Assembly (NCBI GenBank): GCA_017527065.1
Contig: JAFXQO010000062.1
Coordinates: 1 to 64,000 of the forward strand
DNA length: 64,000 nucleotides
DNA from: Clostridia bacterium
GTDB lineage: Bacteria; Bacillota; Clostridia; Christensenellales; Aristaeellaceae
Direction of reading: 5' to 3'
Part shown: piece by piece, positions 8,008 through 17,141 of the stretch
How positions within the stretch are numbered: the stretch's first letter is position 1
Layout: the number at the start of each line of letters is the position of its first letter
Translations under genes and position numbers: made by a program
The notes under the pieces: model-generated
What the model was told of the DNA's origin: nothing
The model's input: only the letters and a program-made list of their open reading frames with translations
Database searches by the model: none

Positions 8008-10302
8008 ATGACAAAGGCTTACCTGGTTCCCACCTTCCACCACGACATCGCCTACCTGCGCCCGGAGGCGGAATACACCGCGCGCTGCCTCGAAATACTC
8101 GACGAGGCGCTGAACATCCTTAAGGAAAACCCGGAGTACCGCTACTTCCTGGAGCAGGCGTGGCTGCTGGAGGCGTACTGGGACGCGCGGCCCGAAAAGC
8201 GCGATCTCATGCGCGCGCTGGCGCAGGAAGGCCGGCTGCGCTGCGAGCCGGGCCTGTACGCCGTGCCGGACATGAACCTGCCCGACGGCGAAAGCCTTTA
8301 CATGCACGCGGCCGTCGGCGGAAAGATCGTGCGCGACACGCTGGGCCTGAAGCCGCGCGTGTGCATGATCGCGGACTGCTGGGGACACCACGCCCAGATC
8401 CCGCAGATCATGTCCCAGTGCGGTTATGAGTACTACGCCTTCAGCCGCTGCATGCGCTACGACGCGGCCCGGCAGAACTTCGTCTGGCGCGGGGCGGACG
8501 GCAGCCTCCTCAAGAGCCACTGGATGAGCACCCACTACGACGGCGTCGGCTTCCCGGCCGCCGCGGAGAACGAGAACGCGGCCGAGCTGGAATGGGCCGA
8601 GGGCGAGCAGGGCATCGCCCGCCTGATGGACAAAAACCGCCAGGCCTGCGGCGACGACCCTCAGTACCTGCCCGTGGGCGGCGACATGCGCTTCCCCTCC
8701 CGCCTCGCGCCGAAAATCGTGAAGGGCCTGAACGCGCGCGGCGCGCTGCCCGAACTCGTCTTCGCCGCGCCCGGCGACGCGCTGGACGCCGTGGACTGGG
8801 ATAACGCGCCGGTGTTCGGCGGCGAGTTCGTGAGCTCCATGCAGGGCACCTTCGCCACCAACATCTGGATCAAGCAGAAGGACCGCGCGTATTCCGGCGA
8901 GCTCTACGCGCTGGAGGCCCTCAGCGCGGCGCTGCGGGCGAAGAAGGACTTCACGCTGGCCTGGAAGCTGCACCTCAAAAACCAGTTCCACGACATCATC
9001 TGCGGCACCATCTGCAACCGCGCCGTGCGGGACGTGGAGGCCGACTTCCGGGCGCTGGGGCACCTGCTCGACGAAACGCGCCGGGAACTGACCGGCGGCG
9101 CGGGCGAGACCGCCTGGTTCAACGCGCTGCCCTTCCCCCGGCGTATCCGCACGGAGGCGGGGCTCATCGACCTGCCCGCCCTGGGTTTCGCCCCGGCGCG
9201 CGAGGCGGAAAAGCCCGCGCCGTGCGAAGCGCCCGCGCTCCCGCTGGCGTTTGAAAACGCATGGTACGCCGCGCGGGTGAACGAACAGGGCTGCGTCGTC
9301 TCCCTCGTGGAAAGGCAAACCGGCCGCGAACTGGTCGCCTCCGGCGACAGCGCGGGAAATCCCGTGCCCTTCGGCGCGCTGACCATGCAGCAGGACAATG
9401 GCGACAGCTGGTGGGCGCTCTCCGTGCCGCGTCTCACCCGGGAAAACCAGCCCTTCACGCACAACCGCCCCGACCCGCTGTTCCGGGAGGACAGCGCCAC
9501 ATTCCTGCCCCGCATCCTGGAGGCGAAGGTCGTCGGGGCGGACGCCGACCGCGTCGTCATCCGCCAGGCGGGCGAGCTGCGCTTCTGGATCACGCAGGTG
9601 CGCTTCACCACCACGGTTACCCTGTCCAGGTCCGCGCCGGAGATCGACTATCACACGGAGTTTGCCTGCGAGAGCAAGGCCATCCGCCTGCGCGCGGCCT
9701 TCCCGGTGGCGGATCTCGGCGAGGCGCGCCGTCAGATCCCCTACGCCCTCTCCGCCCTCGAAGGCGAGCAGGCCGCGCAGATGTTCATGGACGCCCGCGA
9801 CAAGGCGGCGGGCCTGGCCGTCCTCAACCGCGGCACGCCGGCCGGCAACATGGAGGCGGGCGTGATGCTCCTCACCCTGTTCCGCTCCGCCGCCATGGAA
9901 TACAAGTGCGACAGCGACCTGTCCTACAACCTGGGCCGCGCCTTCGCCTTCGATTACGCGGTATGCCCCCATCCCGCGGACGACGACGAACGGCTCTGGC
10001 GCGTCGCCCTGGCCATGAACACCCCCGCGATCCGCTGCCCCCTGCCCCTGGTGAACGCGCTGCCGCGGGTGGAAGGCGCGCTGCTGAGCTGCGTCCGGGA
10101 AACGGAGGACGGGCTGTTCCTCCGGCTGTACAATCCGTCCGAAGAGGCGGCGGCCTGCCGCGTGACGCTGTGCGCGCCCTACGCCTCGATTCTGCCGGCA
10201 AACGGCCTCGCCGAACCCCAGCCGGGCGCGCGGCCCCTGCCCGGCCCGGCCGTCGAGCTGACGCTGGGCCCGCGCAAGGTGCAGGGCATACTGTGCCGCT
10301 GA
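8008..10302 (+). CDS. Alpha-mannosidase-like glycoside hydrolase, GH38 family
   Basis: This 764-residue protein has the GH38 layout: N-terminal catalytic barrel, helical middle domain and C-terminal beta-sandwich. The metal-binding HHD is at residues 11-13. ADCWGHHAQIPQ (D123) matches the nucleophile motif DxFGHxxxxP. QFHDIICGT (H328, D329) matches the QFHD motif. The start is ATG 8008, with GGAAAGG upstream; frames opening earlier overlap the previous gene. There is no signal peptide, so it acts on sugars after uptake. GH38 enzymes are retaining Zn-dependent alpha-mannosidases, but several bacterial subgroups act on other linkages. The family is confident; the substrate is not. Confidence 0.82.
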   Translation: MTKAYLVPTFHHDIAYLRPEAEYTARCLEILDEALNILKENPEYRYFLEQAWLLEAYWDARPEKRDLMRALAQEGRLRCEPGLYAVPDMNLPDGESLYMHAAVGGKIVRDTLGLKPRVCMIADCWGHHAQIPQIMSQCGYEYYAFSRCMRYDAARQNFVWRGADGSLLKSHWMSTHYDGVGFPAAAENENAAELEWAEGEQGIARLMDKNRQACGDDPQYLPVGGDMRFPSRLAPKIVKGLNARGALPELVFAAPGDALDAVDWDNAPVFGGEFVSSMQGTFATNIWIKQKDRAYSGELYALEALSAALRAKKDFTLAWKLHLKNQFHDIICGTICNRAVRDVEADFRALGHLLDETRRELTGGAGETAWFNALPFPRRIRTEAGLIDLPALGFAPAREAEKPAPCEAPALPLAFENAWYAARVNEQGCVVSLVERQTGRELVASGDSAGNPVPFGALTMQQDNGDSWWALSVPRLTRENQPFTHNRPDPLFREDSATFLPRILEAKVVGADADRVVIRQAGELRFWITQVRFTTTVTLSRSAPEIDYHTEFACESKAIRLRAAFPVADLGEARRQIPYALSALEGEQAAQMFMDARDKAAGLAVLNRGTPAGNMEAGVMLLTLFRSAAMEYKCDSDLSYNLGRAFAFDYAVCPHPADDDERLWRVALAMNTPAIRCPLPLVNALPRVEGALLSCVRETEDGLFLRLYNPSEEAAACRVTLCAPYASILPANGLAEPQPGARPLPGPAVELTLGPRKVQGILCR

Positions 10303-10321
10303 AAGGCAAGGAGGAAAGACG

Positions 10322-12856
10322 ATGGATGCACATTCCGGCTGGACGCACGATCTCGACCTGCCCCAATACGGCCCCTACAACAAGCGCTACGTCGGCTTTT
10401 CCCATATCGCCGATCCCGAACGCGGGCTGCGGCTGGATATCGACGTGCTGCCCGGCTTCTACCGGCGCAGCGTGATGGACACCCGCGCCATCGCCGACGG
10501 CGGCGCGCGCATGCTCTCGGCGCGGCCCGACCTTCTGGGCTTCGCCTTCCGCTACGACATGATCCCCGGCGGACGGCTGTACTGCGACGCCCGCCTCGCG
10601 CAGGAGGGCGCGGCGGCGCAGCTGAAGCTCACCTTTGTGAACAACACCCGGCGGCCGGAATCGGTCATGGCCGACCTGTGCTTCTCGCTGCGTGGGCAGA
10701 CCTACTACCACCGGGCGGTGCGCGGCGCGGAAATCTCTCTGCCCGAGGGCGTCCTGTGGATCGACGCGGCGGATTACGCCCGCCAGGAAGGCTTCTCCGG
10801 CATCGCGGCGGACGGCTTCCGGCTGGGCGAGCGCTTTGAGGACGGCGCCGTGAAGGGCGCGGCGCTGGATACCGGAAAGGACGGGCAAACCGTCTCGCTG
10901 ATATATCGGTTCGCGCCCGTGCGCGCCGACCGGCTGCTGCTGCGCTGCCGCGCCGAGCCAGGCGCAACGGTGACGGTGTGCGGCAAGGCCCACGCGCTGC
11001 CGGCCTGCGAGGCGCTGACAGTCCTCGAGCTGCCGCTGGAGCCTGGCGAATACAGCGAACTGATACTGGACTTCTCCGGCGGGCAGACGGTCATAGACGG
11101 CTTCGCCATCGGCCCCGGCGCGCAGGATTCGGCCTTCTCGCCCTGGCCCAAGGCGTTCGCGCCGGAAATCGAAGAAGGGCAGGGCGAAATGACGCTCCGC
11201 TATCCCCTGCTGAAAAAGCCCTATACCGTCCGCTGGGACGCGCCGGACTATGTGGTGCGCCAGCTGGAAGGCGAGAGCGACGGCGAGATACTGACCCGCA
11301 GCATACACAACCACGTCAGCCGGACGCTGAAGGGCGGCGGGGACGGCCACTTCGCCGACCTGTTCATCCGGCCCCTCTTCATTCCGCCCCGCGGTTCGGT
11401 GTGCGTCAACGTGCAGATCGCCTTCGGCAAAGCGCCGCGTCCTGTCGAAGCGCCGATCGCGCCGCTGCTGGCGGGAAACCCCGCCGGCGGCCCGCTGAGC
11501 CCCTCCATGGAGCGCCTGGCGGCGACCACGGCGATGAACGTGGTGTATCCCATGTACTTCCGCGGGCGGTTCATCAAGAGCTACTCCCCGGGCCGCAACT
11601 GGGACAGCTTCTACACCTGGGACCTGGGCATGAACGCCGTGGGCCTGCTGACGTTGGATCGAGGACTGGGCGCGCAGCTCATCCGCGCCTATCTCATGCC
11701 GGAGGGAGACCCGCATTCGCCCTACCTCAACCACGGAACGCCCATCCTCACGCAGATGTTCGGCTTCAAGGCGCTGCTGGACGCCGGCGATTACGACGCC
11801 TGCCGGGCGCTCTATCCTTCGCTGCGGGGCGCGTACCGGTTCTTCGCCGCGCTGCCGCGCCGGGGCGGGCTGCCCGTCGCCTGGCATATCTTCTATAATT
11901 CCGGCGGCTGGGACGATTACCCCGCCCAGAAGTACACCCACGATCACGGCCTGGCTCCGAAAACCGCGCCGGTCATACAGGCCTCCATGCTGCTGCTCTA
12001 CGGCGTCATACTGAAAAACGCCGCCCGCCTGCTGGGCTTCGAGGCGGACGCGGTCCAGTACGACGCCCTGCGCCAGCCCCTCATCCGGGCGCTGGAGGCC
12101 TGCTGGGACGAGGAAACCGGCTACTACGGCTACGCGCGGGACGACGGGGCCGGCGGCTTTGCCGGCATCCTGCGGGACGAGCGGGGAAACAACATGAACC
12201 AGGGCCTGGACGGCCTGTATCCCGCGCTGGTGGGCGCGGTCGAGCCCGATCGCGCCAAACGCATGCTGAAAAACCTGCGCGAGGGCCTGATGACGCGCTA
12301 CGGCGTCAGCGTGGTGGACACGCGCGCGCCTTATTTCAGCCTGTCAGGCTACTGGAACGGCTCCGTGTGGGTGCCGCACCAGTGGATCCTGTGGAAGGCG
12401 CTGCTCGACCTGGGCGAAACGCGCCTGGCGCACCGGATCGCGATGACGGCCATGCGCCTGTGGCGGCGGGAGACGGACGTGGACGGGAACTGCTACGAGC
12501 ACTTCATGCTGGCGAACGGCCGCGGCGCGGGATTCCACCATTTCTCCGGCCTTTCCGCGCCGATGCTGGCTTTCTACCAGAGCTACTACACGCCGGGAAC
12601 CGCCACCGTCGGCTTCGACACATCCATCCTCTCCCAGCGCTGGAACGGGGAGAAAACCGCGCTGGACATCACGGTGGAGACTCATCGCGACGGCTCGGCG
12701 CTGCTGGCGACCCTCCGGCAAGGCCCTGACTACCACTTCGAGGGCCTCTCGGAAGGATCGTCCGTGCGGCAGGTGCATCCGGGCACATACTGCCTCCGGT
12801 GGAAGCGGCCGGGAAAATACAGTGTGTCCATCCGCGCCGGCGCACCGGCGGAATGA
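10322..12856 (+). CDS. GH63/GH37-like (alpha/alpha)6-barrel glycosidase
   Basis: This 844-residue cytoplasmic protein has an N-terminal beta-sandwich region (about 1-380) and a C-terminal (alpha/alpha)6 toroid (about 390-760). Motifs match the GH63/trehalase clan: NWDSFYTWDLGMNA, YNSGGWDDYP (the clan motif SGWDxSP) and YWNGSVWVPHQW. The acidic residue in GWDD is a candidate general acid. No signal peptide. It follows the GH38-like gene by 19 bp behind AAGGAGG. GH63-type enzymes usually remove alpha-glucosyl or alpha-glycosyl units; together with GH38 it may trim a branched alpha-linked oligosaccharide. It could alternatively belong to a related unclassified family. Confidence 0.68.
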   Translation: MDAHSGWTHDLDLPQYGPYNKRYVGFSHIADPERGLRLDIDVLPGFYRRSVMDTRAIADGGARMLSARPDLLGFAFRYDMIPGGRLYCDARLAQEGAAAQLKLTFVNNTRRPESVMADLCFSLRGQTYYHRAVRGAEISLPEGVLWIDAADYARQEGFSGIAADGFRLGERFEDGAVKGAALDTGKDGQTVSLIYRFAPVRADRLLLRCRAEPGATVTVCGKAHALPACEALTVLELPLEPGEYSELILDFSGGQTVIDGFAIGPGAQDSAFSPWPKAFAPEIEEGQGEMTLRYPLLKKPYTVRWDAPDYVVRQLEGESDGEILTRSIHNHVSRTLKGGGDGHFADLFIRPLFIPPRGSVCVNVQIAFGKAPRPVEAPIAPLLAGNPAGGPLSPSMERLAATTAMNVVYPMYFRGRFIKSYSPGRNWDSFYTWDLGMNAVGLLTLDRGLGAQLIRAYLMPEGDPHSPYLNHGTPILTQMFGFKALLDAGDYDACRALYPSLRGAYRFFAALPRRGGLPVAWHIFYNSGGWDDYPAQKYTHDHGLAPKTAPVIQASMLLLYGVILKNAARLLGFEADAVQYDALRQPLIRALEACWDEETGYYGYARDDGAGGFAGILRDERGNNMNQGLDGLYPALVGAVEPDRAKRMLKNLREGLMTRYGVSVVDTRAPYFSLSGYWNGSVWVPHQWILWKALLDLGETRLAHRIAMTAMRLWRRETDVDGNCYEHFMLANGRGAGFHHFSGLSAPMLAFYQSYYTPGTATVGFDTSILSQRWNGEKTALDITVETHRDGSALLATLRQGPDYHFEGLSEGSSVRQVHPGTYCLRWKRPGKYSVSIRAGAPAE

Positions 12857-12866
12857 TAAAAAGCCA

Positions 12867-12895
12867 TTGGCAACGACCCGGCGCCATGGTATAAT
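12867..12895 (+). promoter_or_regulatory. Sigma-A promoter of thuA-like gene
   Basis: TTGGCA (12867-12872) and TATAAT (12890-12895) with a 17-bp spacer, 43 bp before the start. Confidence 0.82.
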
Positions 12896-12937
12896 GACAG
12901 GGCAAAACACCGACATCAACAGGGAGGGAAAAAAGAA

Positions 12938-13669
12938 ATGCAGACGGAAAAGAAAGTCCTGATCTTCCAGGGCGGCTGGGACGGCCATGAACCCAAACTC
13001 GTCTCCGCGCGCTACAAGCGCATGCTCGAAAAGCACGGCTACGACGTGACCATCACCGACACGCTGGAAACCCTGGACGACGCCGACATGCTCAAGGGCC
13101 TCGACCTGATCGTGGCCAGCTGGACGATGGGCCAGATCGAACACCAGCGCGTGGTCAACATCTCCAAGGCCGTCGCGGCGGGCACCGGCCTGGCCGGATG
13201 CCACGGCGGCATGTGCGATTCCTTCCGCCAGGATACCGAGTGGCAGTTCATGACCGGCGGCCAGTGGGTGAGCCATCCCGGCGGCGACGGCATCCACTAC
13301 CGCGTGAACGTGCGCCGCGGCTCCAGCCCCATCGTGGAGGGCGTGGAGGATTTCGACGTGTGCAGCGAACACTACTACCTGCACGTGGATCCCGCCATCG
13401 AAGTGCTGGCCACCACCCGCTTCCCCGTGGTGCACTACTACCACATCTCCAACAAGCCCGTGGACATGCCTGTCGTCTGGACGAAATACTGGGGCAACGG
13501 CCGCGTGTTCTACAACTCCCTCGGCCACCATGACGACGTGTTCGACAAATCCCCCGAAGCCGGCGTGCTGATGGAGCGCGGTCTCGTGTGGGCCGCCGAA
13601 GGCAAGCAGTACGCCATCGACCACAACCTCACCACCGACCGCTTCGAAAACACCGCAAAGATGTACTGA
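12938..13669 (+). CDS. ThuA-like protein (class I glutamine amidotransferase-like fold)
   Basis: This 243-residue ThuA-domain protein begins with VLIFQGGWDGHEP, the usual first strand and loop. It keeps the AGCHGGMCDSF segment (near residue 86) that sits where amidotransferases have the nucleophile elbow; here the Cys is shifted, as in ThuA proteins, so amidotransferase chemistry is not expected. HYYLHVDP and VWTKYWGNGRVFYNSLGHHDD are further family signatures. In rhizobia thuAB oxidise disaccharides at C3. Here it is followed by a Gfo/Idh oxidoreductase, the same family as ThuB. A role in 3-keto-sugar metabolism is therefore plausible but inferred. Confidence 0.82.
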   Translation: MQTEKKVLIFQGGWDGHEPKLVSARYKRMLEKHGYDVTITDTLETLDDADMLKGLDLIVASWTMGQIEHQRVVNISKAVAAGTGLAGCHGGMCDSFRQDTEWQFMTGGQWVSHPGGDGIHYRVNVRRGSSPIVEGVEDFDVCSEHYYLHVDPAIEVLATTRFPVVHYYHISNKPVDMPVVWTKYWGNGRVFYNSLGHHDDVFDKSPEAGVLMERGLVWAAEGKQYAIDHNLTTDRFENTAKMY

Positions 13670-13678
13670 CGCCGCGCC

Positions 13679-13706
13679 TCCAATTCCCAATTACCCATTC
13701 CCCATT
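13679..13706. repeat. Heptad repeat block A (consensus CCCCATT/CCCAATT)
   Basis: Four consecutive 7-bp units: TCCAATT, CCCAATT, ACCCATT and CCCCATT. The same units recur near 26389, 30816 and 37018, always between genes. Confidence 0.75.
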
Positions 13707-13728
13707 AAAAAACCGGAGGTTTTTTCTT

Positions 13729-14832
13729 ATGTCTGTGAATATTGCCATGATCGGCGTGGGGTCGATCAGCGGGATCTATCTGAAGAACATCACCGGCACG
13801 TTCAAGGAGATCAATTTGATCGGCGTGTGCGATCTGATCCGCGAGCGGGCGGAGAAGGCGCAGGCGGCCTACAATGTGCCCAAGCTGTACGAGACCATGT
13901 ACGACGCCTTCGCCGACCCGGAGGTGGACATCGTTCTCAACCTCACCCGGCCCTACGAACACTACGGCGTGACCAAGGCCGCGCTGGAAGCGGGCAAGCA
14001 CGTCTACTCCGAAAAGCCGCTGGCCGCGGACTGGGACGAGGGCCGCGAACTGGTGGCGCTGGCCGAGGCGAAGGGCCTCATGCTGGGCGGCGCGCCGGAC
14101 ACCTTCATGGGCGCGGGCATACAGACCTGCCGCCAGCTCATCGACTCCGGAGAAATCGGCCGGGTGATCGGCGCGGCGGCGTTCATGATCTGCCGGGGCC
14201 ATGAAACCTGGCATCCCGACCCGGAATTCTACTACAAGCGCGGCGGCGGCCCCATGATGGACATGGGCCCCTATTACCTCACCGCGCTGATCAACCTGGC
14301 GGGCGGCGTGAAGGCCGTGACCGGCGTCACGAAAACCTCCTTCCCCACGCGCACCATCACCAGCCAGCCCCACAACGGCGAAGTCGTCACCGTGGACGTG
14401 CCCACCTACGTGACCGGCACGCTGCACTTTGACAGCGGCGCGATCGGCACCATCTTCACCACGTTCGACGTGTACTATCCCTCCCAGGCGAGGCTGGAAA
14501 TCTACGGCGAGAAGGGCACTCTCTTCGCGCCCGACCCGAACAGCTTCGGCGGTCCGGTGAAGCTTTTCAGGCCCGGCGACAAGGAGCCGGTCGAAATACC
14601 GCTCGCCTTCGACTACGCCGAGAACAGCCGCGCGCTGGGCCTGGCCGACATGGCGAAGGCCCTGGAGACCGGCCGCTTCTGCCGCACCGACTACAAGCAG
14701 ACCCAGCACGTGCTGGAGATCCTCACCGCCTTCGAGAAGAGCAGCGACGCCGGCGCGATCTGGCCCATCGAAACGCGCTACGAGCGCAGGCCGGCCATGA
14801 TGAACAATCCAGAGCACGGCGTCCTGGATTGA
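13729..14832 (+). CDS. Gfo/Idh/MocA-family oxidoreductase (ThuB-like position)
   Basis: This 367-residue NAD(P)-dependent sugar oxidoreductase has a Rossmann domain at the N-terminus (IAMIGVGSISGIYLKN) and a conserved EKP motif (YSEKPLAADWD, near residue 92). The C-terminal alpha/beta domain contains the DMGPYYLTALINL helix with an Asp and a Tyr where family enzymes usually have a catalytic DxxxH. Start ATG 13729 follows CGGAGG. It is separated from the ThuA-like gene by a heptad repeat block, probably in one transcript. The sugar is unknown. Confidence 0.87.
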   Translation: MSVNIAMIGVGSISGIYLKNITGTFKEINLIGVCDLIRERAEKAQAAYNVPKLYETMYDAFADPEVDIVLNLTRPYEHYGVTKAALEAGKHVYSEKPLAADWDEGRELVALAEAKGLMLGGAPDTFMGAGIQTCRQLIDSGEIGRVIGAAAFMICRGHETWHPDPEFYYKRGGGPMMDMGPYYLTALINLAGGVKAVTGVTKTSFPTRTITSQPHNGEVVTVDVPTYVTGTLHFDSGAIGTIFTTFDVYYPSQARLEIYGEKGTLFAPDPNSFGGPVKLFRPGDKEPVEIPLAFDYAENSRALGLADMAKALETGRFCRTDYKQTQHVLEILTAFEKSSDAGAIWPIETRYERRPAMMNNPEHGVLD

Positions 14833-14872
14833 GCCGCTTTTCCCTTAAGCGAACGGGTCCCGACAAAAAAAG

Positions 14873-14901
14873 TTGACAGGCCGCACGTCAATGTGTATAA
14901 T
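14873..14901 (+). promoter_or_regulatory. Sigma-A promoter of the UxuB-like gene
   Basis: Perfect TTGACA (14873-14878) and TATAAT (14896-14901), 17-bp spacer, 43 bp before the start. Confidence 0.92.
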
Positions 14902-14943
14902 AAAAAAGCTATTCACCGCGTATAAGAAAGGACGGTATGTACC

Positions 14944-15783
14944 ATGAAGCTTCCGCTGAATGTCGATCTGTCCGGCAAGGTTGCCGTTATCACCGGCGCG
15001 GGCGGCGTGCTCTGCTCCGCGTTCTCCGTGGCCCTGGCCCAGTGCGGCGCGAAGGTCGCCGTGCTCGACCTGAACATTGACGCCGCCCAGAAGGTGGCCG
15101 ATGAGATCACCGCCGCGGGCGGCTGCGCCGTGGCCGTGAAGGTGAACTGCCTGGAGGCCGAGAGCCTGAAGGCCGCGCACGACGTGGTGCTCGAGAAGCT
15201 CGGCCCGTGCGACATCCTCATCAACGGCGCGGGCGGCAACAACCCCCGCGGCACCACCGACGACGAGCAGTTTGACGCCAAGATCGAAGGCATCAAGACC
15301 TTCTTCGACCTCGATCCCGCGGGCGTGCGCTTCGTGTTTGACCTGAACGTGATCGCGGCGCTGATGACCACCCAGGTGTTCGCCAAGGACATGATCGGCC
15401 GCGGCGGCAACATCATGAACGTGTCCTCCATGAACGCCTTCCGCCCGCTCACCAAGATCCCCGCCTACTCCGGCGCGAAGTCCGCCGTGAGCAACTTCAC
15501 CCAGTGGCTGGCCACCTACCTGGCCAAGTCGAATATCCGCGTGAACGCCGTGGCGCCCGGGTTCTTCGTGACCAACCAGAACAGGGGCCTGCTCTTCACG
15601 GAGGACGGCAAGCCCACCGCGCGCACCGGCAAGATCCTGGCCGCCACGCCCATGGGCCGCTTCGGCGAGGCCGACGAGCTGCTCGGCGCGGTGCTGTTCC
15701 TGCTGTGCGACGAGGCCGCCAGCTTCATCACCGGCGTGGTGCTGCCCATCGACGGCGGCTTCTCCGCCTACAGCGGCGTCTGA
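14944..15783 (+). CDS. SDR oxidoreductase, UxuB/YjmF-like (D-fructuronate/D-mannonate)
   Basis: This 279-residue classical short-chain dehydrogenase has the cofactor loop VITGAGGVLCSAF (residues 16-28), NGAGGNNP (family motif NNAG), the catalytic Ser in NVSSMNA and the YxxxK pair in AYSGAKSA (near residue 178). The insertion FFDLDPAGVRFVFDLN is typical of the SDR-type mannonate oxidoreductase group (Bacillus YjmF/UxuB), which interconverts D-fructuronate and D-mannonate in hexuronate breakdown. A KDPG aldolase is encoded 9 kb away, consistent with that pathway; uxaC and uxuA are not in the window. General family is firm, substrate moderately so. Confidence 0.8.
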   Translation: MKLPLNVDLSGKVAVITGAGGVLCSAFSVALAQCGAKVAVLDLNIDAAQKVADEITAAGGCAVAVKVNCLEAESLKAAHDVVLEKLGPCDILINGAGGNNPRGTTDDEQFDAKIEGIKTFFDLDPAGVRFVFDLNVIAALMTTQVFAKDMIGRGGNIMNVSSMNAFRPLTKIPAYSGAKSAVSNFTQWLATYLAKSNIRVNAVAPGFFVTNQNRGLLFTEDGKPTARTGKILAATPMGRFGEADELLGAVLFLLCDEAASFITGVVLPIDGGFSAYSGV

Positions 15784-15827
15784 TGTAATTCTGCCGCCCG
15801 CGCGGCAACTTGGAGGAAATACCATTC

Positions 15828-16565
15828 ATGAGCAGGGGCTATGGAAAAAAGAAGCGCCGGTCTGTCGTCAGGCCGGGCGCCGGCGGGGCGATTCTCCGCT
15901 TCCTGATCGGCGTCGTGCTGTTGATCGGCCTTTGCGGCGCCTTCTACCTGTTTGTGCTGCAGGGGACGGTGCCCCTCTCGCCGATCGTTCCGGGCACGTC
16001 GTCCCCGGCTGAGCCGACAGGCGCGACAAACGCCCCCACGTCCGTGCCGACCATCGAGCCGACGGCCGCCGCCACCGCAACGCCCACGCCCGAACCCACC
16101 GCGACGCCGGTTCCCCAGGAGGTCCTCGCCGGAGCGGTCGCGCTGCCCGCTGCGCTGCCCGCGCAGCCCGATCCGCAGGTAAAGCTGGGGCTGAAGGAAC
16201 TGAACCTGTTCGACGCGGCGGGGCAGAGCGTGATCATCGTGCGCGGCTTCGCCTTCCTCGAAGGGTTGGACGCGGCCGCGAGCCGCGGCTACATCCTGCT
16301 GACCGACCCCACCAGCGGCGAGACGCTGGGCGTTTATCCCATCTCCCCCTACGCGGAGGACGCCGACCTCTCCTTCGACGAGACGGCCGGCGCGCATCTC
16401 GACCAGGCCTTCTTCCGCATGAACATCGACGTGTCCGGCCTGCCGGACGGCTACTACCTGGTCTGCATCGCTGTGGAAAACGGCGGCAGGATCGCCTGGA
16501 ACTACTTTGACAACAGCATGTATCACTTCCGCATCGATCACGGCGCGGCCATGCTGAACGAATAG
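15828..16565 (+). CDS. Single-pass membrane protein with Thr/Pro linker, unknown function
   Basis: This 245-residue protein is not recognised. It has a basic N-terminus (SRGYGKKKRR), one membrane helix at about residues 22-45, then a long linker rich in Pro, Thr and Ala (PTATPTPEPTATPVP type, about residues 55-100), and an extracellular beta-rich domain to the end. This is an N-in, C-out topology. The start is ATG 15828 with TTGGAGGA upstream; an earlier TTG overlaps that site. It follows the UxuB-like gene by 44 bp and may be co-transcribed. The Pro/Thr linker suggests the outer domain is held away from the membrane, within or beyond the cell wall. Confidence 0.75.
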   Translation: MSRGYGKKKRRSVVRPGAGGAILRFLIGVVLLIGLCGAFYLFVLQGTVPLSPIVPGTSSPAEPTGATNAPTSVPTIEPTAAATATPTPEPTATPVPQEVLAGAVALPAALPAQPDPQVKLGLKELNLFDAAGQSVIIVRGFAFLEGLDAAASRGYILLTDPTSGETLGVYPISPYAEDADLSFDETAGAHLDQAFFRMNIDVSGLPDGYYLVCIAVENGGRIAWNYFDNSMYHFRIDHGAAMLNE

Positions 16566-16607
16566 ACGTATTGGCAGGCCATGCCATACCGCGTCCCTTC
16601 ATTCTCC

Positions 16608-16633
16608 CTTCCCCGCTCACGCGAGGAAGGGGG
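16608..16633. repeat. Hairpin-forming GC-rich inverted repeat
   Basis: CCCTTCC pairs with GGAAGGG around a loop containing GCTCACGCG. It may end the plus-strand transcript, but the following run is only weakly T-rich, or it may be a REP-like relic. Confidence 0.3.
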
Positions 16634-16698
16634 ATCGTTTGTTGCGGGCTTCGTCCACACTGAACGGGGCCGCCGCCCGCGCCACACTTTGATAAAAG

Positions 16699-16730
16699 CA
16701 AACGGAAAGGCCGCCCTCGCGAGCGGCCTT
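16699..16730 (-). terminator. Terminator of the MNT-HEPN operon
   Basis: AAGGCCGC (16707-16714) pairs with GCGGCCTT (16723-16730). Read on the minus strand the stem is followed by TTTCCGTTTGC, just after the HEPN stop codon. Confidence 0.7.
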
Positions 16731-16733
16731 AAA

Positions 16734-17141
16734 TCATGTATCCGAAGCGTCTGATTGCGGGATCTGTTTTTTTACCCAGTCCAATACTTCTTTGGCTTGT
16801 TCAAGCGCGTTTTTTGTCAGGAACTCATCCACCCGATCGTCACCCGGATAACGGACAATGATTGCATACGGGTCAAGGCGCATCGCCGCGTTTTCAATAC
16901 GCTGAGGAACGACAACCATCGCCGATAACTGCTGCAGGAGAAACGCCAGGTCATGCTTTCTTGGTATTCCGCCAGGAATACCCAATGCCAGATACAGTGC
17001 CTTGATCGCCTTTTCCGCAGCCTGCTGGCAATGGTAGCAGATGATTTCCAGCTGGCGGGGATGCTGCTTCTCATAGAGAAAGGCCGCGGTCATATAATCC
17101 GCGTCAGCATACGCCAGCCAAGCGGCAATGATTTCATCCAT
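16734..17141 (-). CDS. HEPN-domain protein of an MNT-HEPN pair
   Basis: This 135-residue all-helical protein has the HEPN (PF05168-like) core CYHCQQAAEKAIKALYLALG and the conserved HDL motif (IPRKHDLAFLLQQL). The start is ATG at 17139-17141, which overlaps the end of the MNT gene by 8 bp, so the two are translationally coupled. HEPN partners of MNT proteins are RNases or their AMP-accepting relatives. No canonical Rx4-6H RNase motif is visible here (only RxH and Rx7H spacings), resembling the Haemophilus HI0074 class. It may act as a toxin-antitoxin pair or as a nucleotide-modified complex. Confidence 0.85.
   Translation of the reverse strand: MDEIIAAWLAYADADYMTAAFLYEKQHPRQLEIICYHCQQAAEKAIKALYLALGIPGGIPRKHDLAFLLQQLSAMVVVPQRIENAAMRLDPYAIIVRYPGDDRVDEFLTKNALEQAKEVLDWVKKQIPQSDASDT

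Noticed and set aside
13679..13706. Heptad blocks considered as a CRISPR leader or attachment site
   Set aside because: Units are only 7 bp, directly adjoining, with no spacers and no integrase or cas gene nearby.
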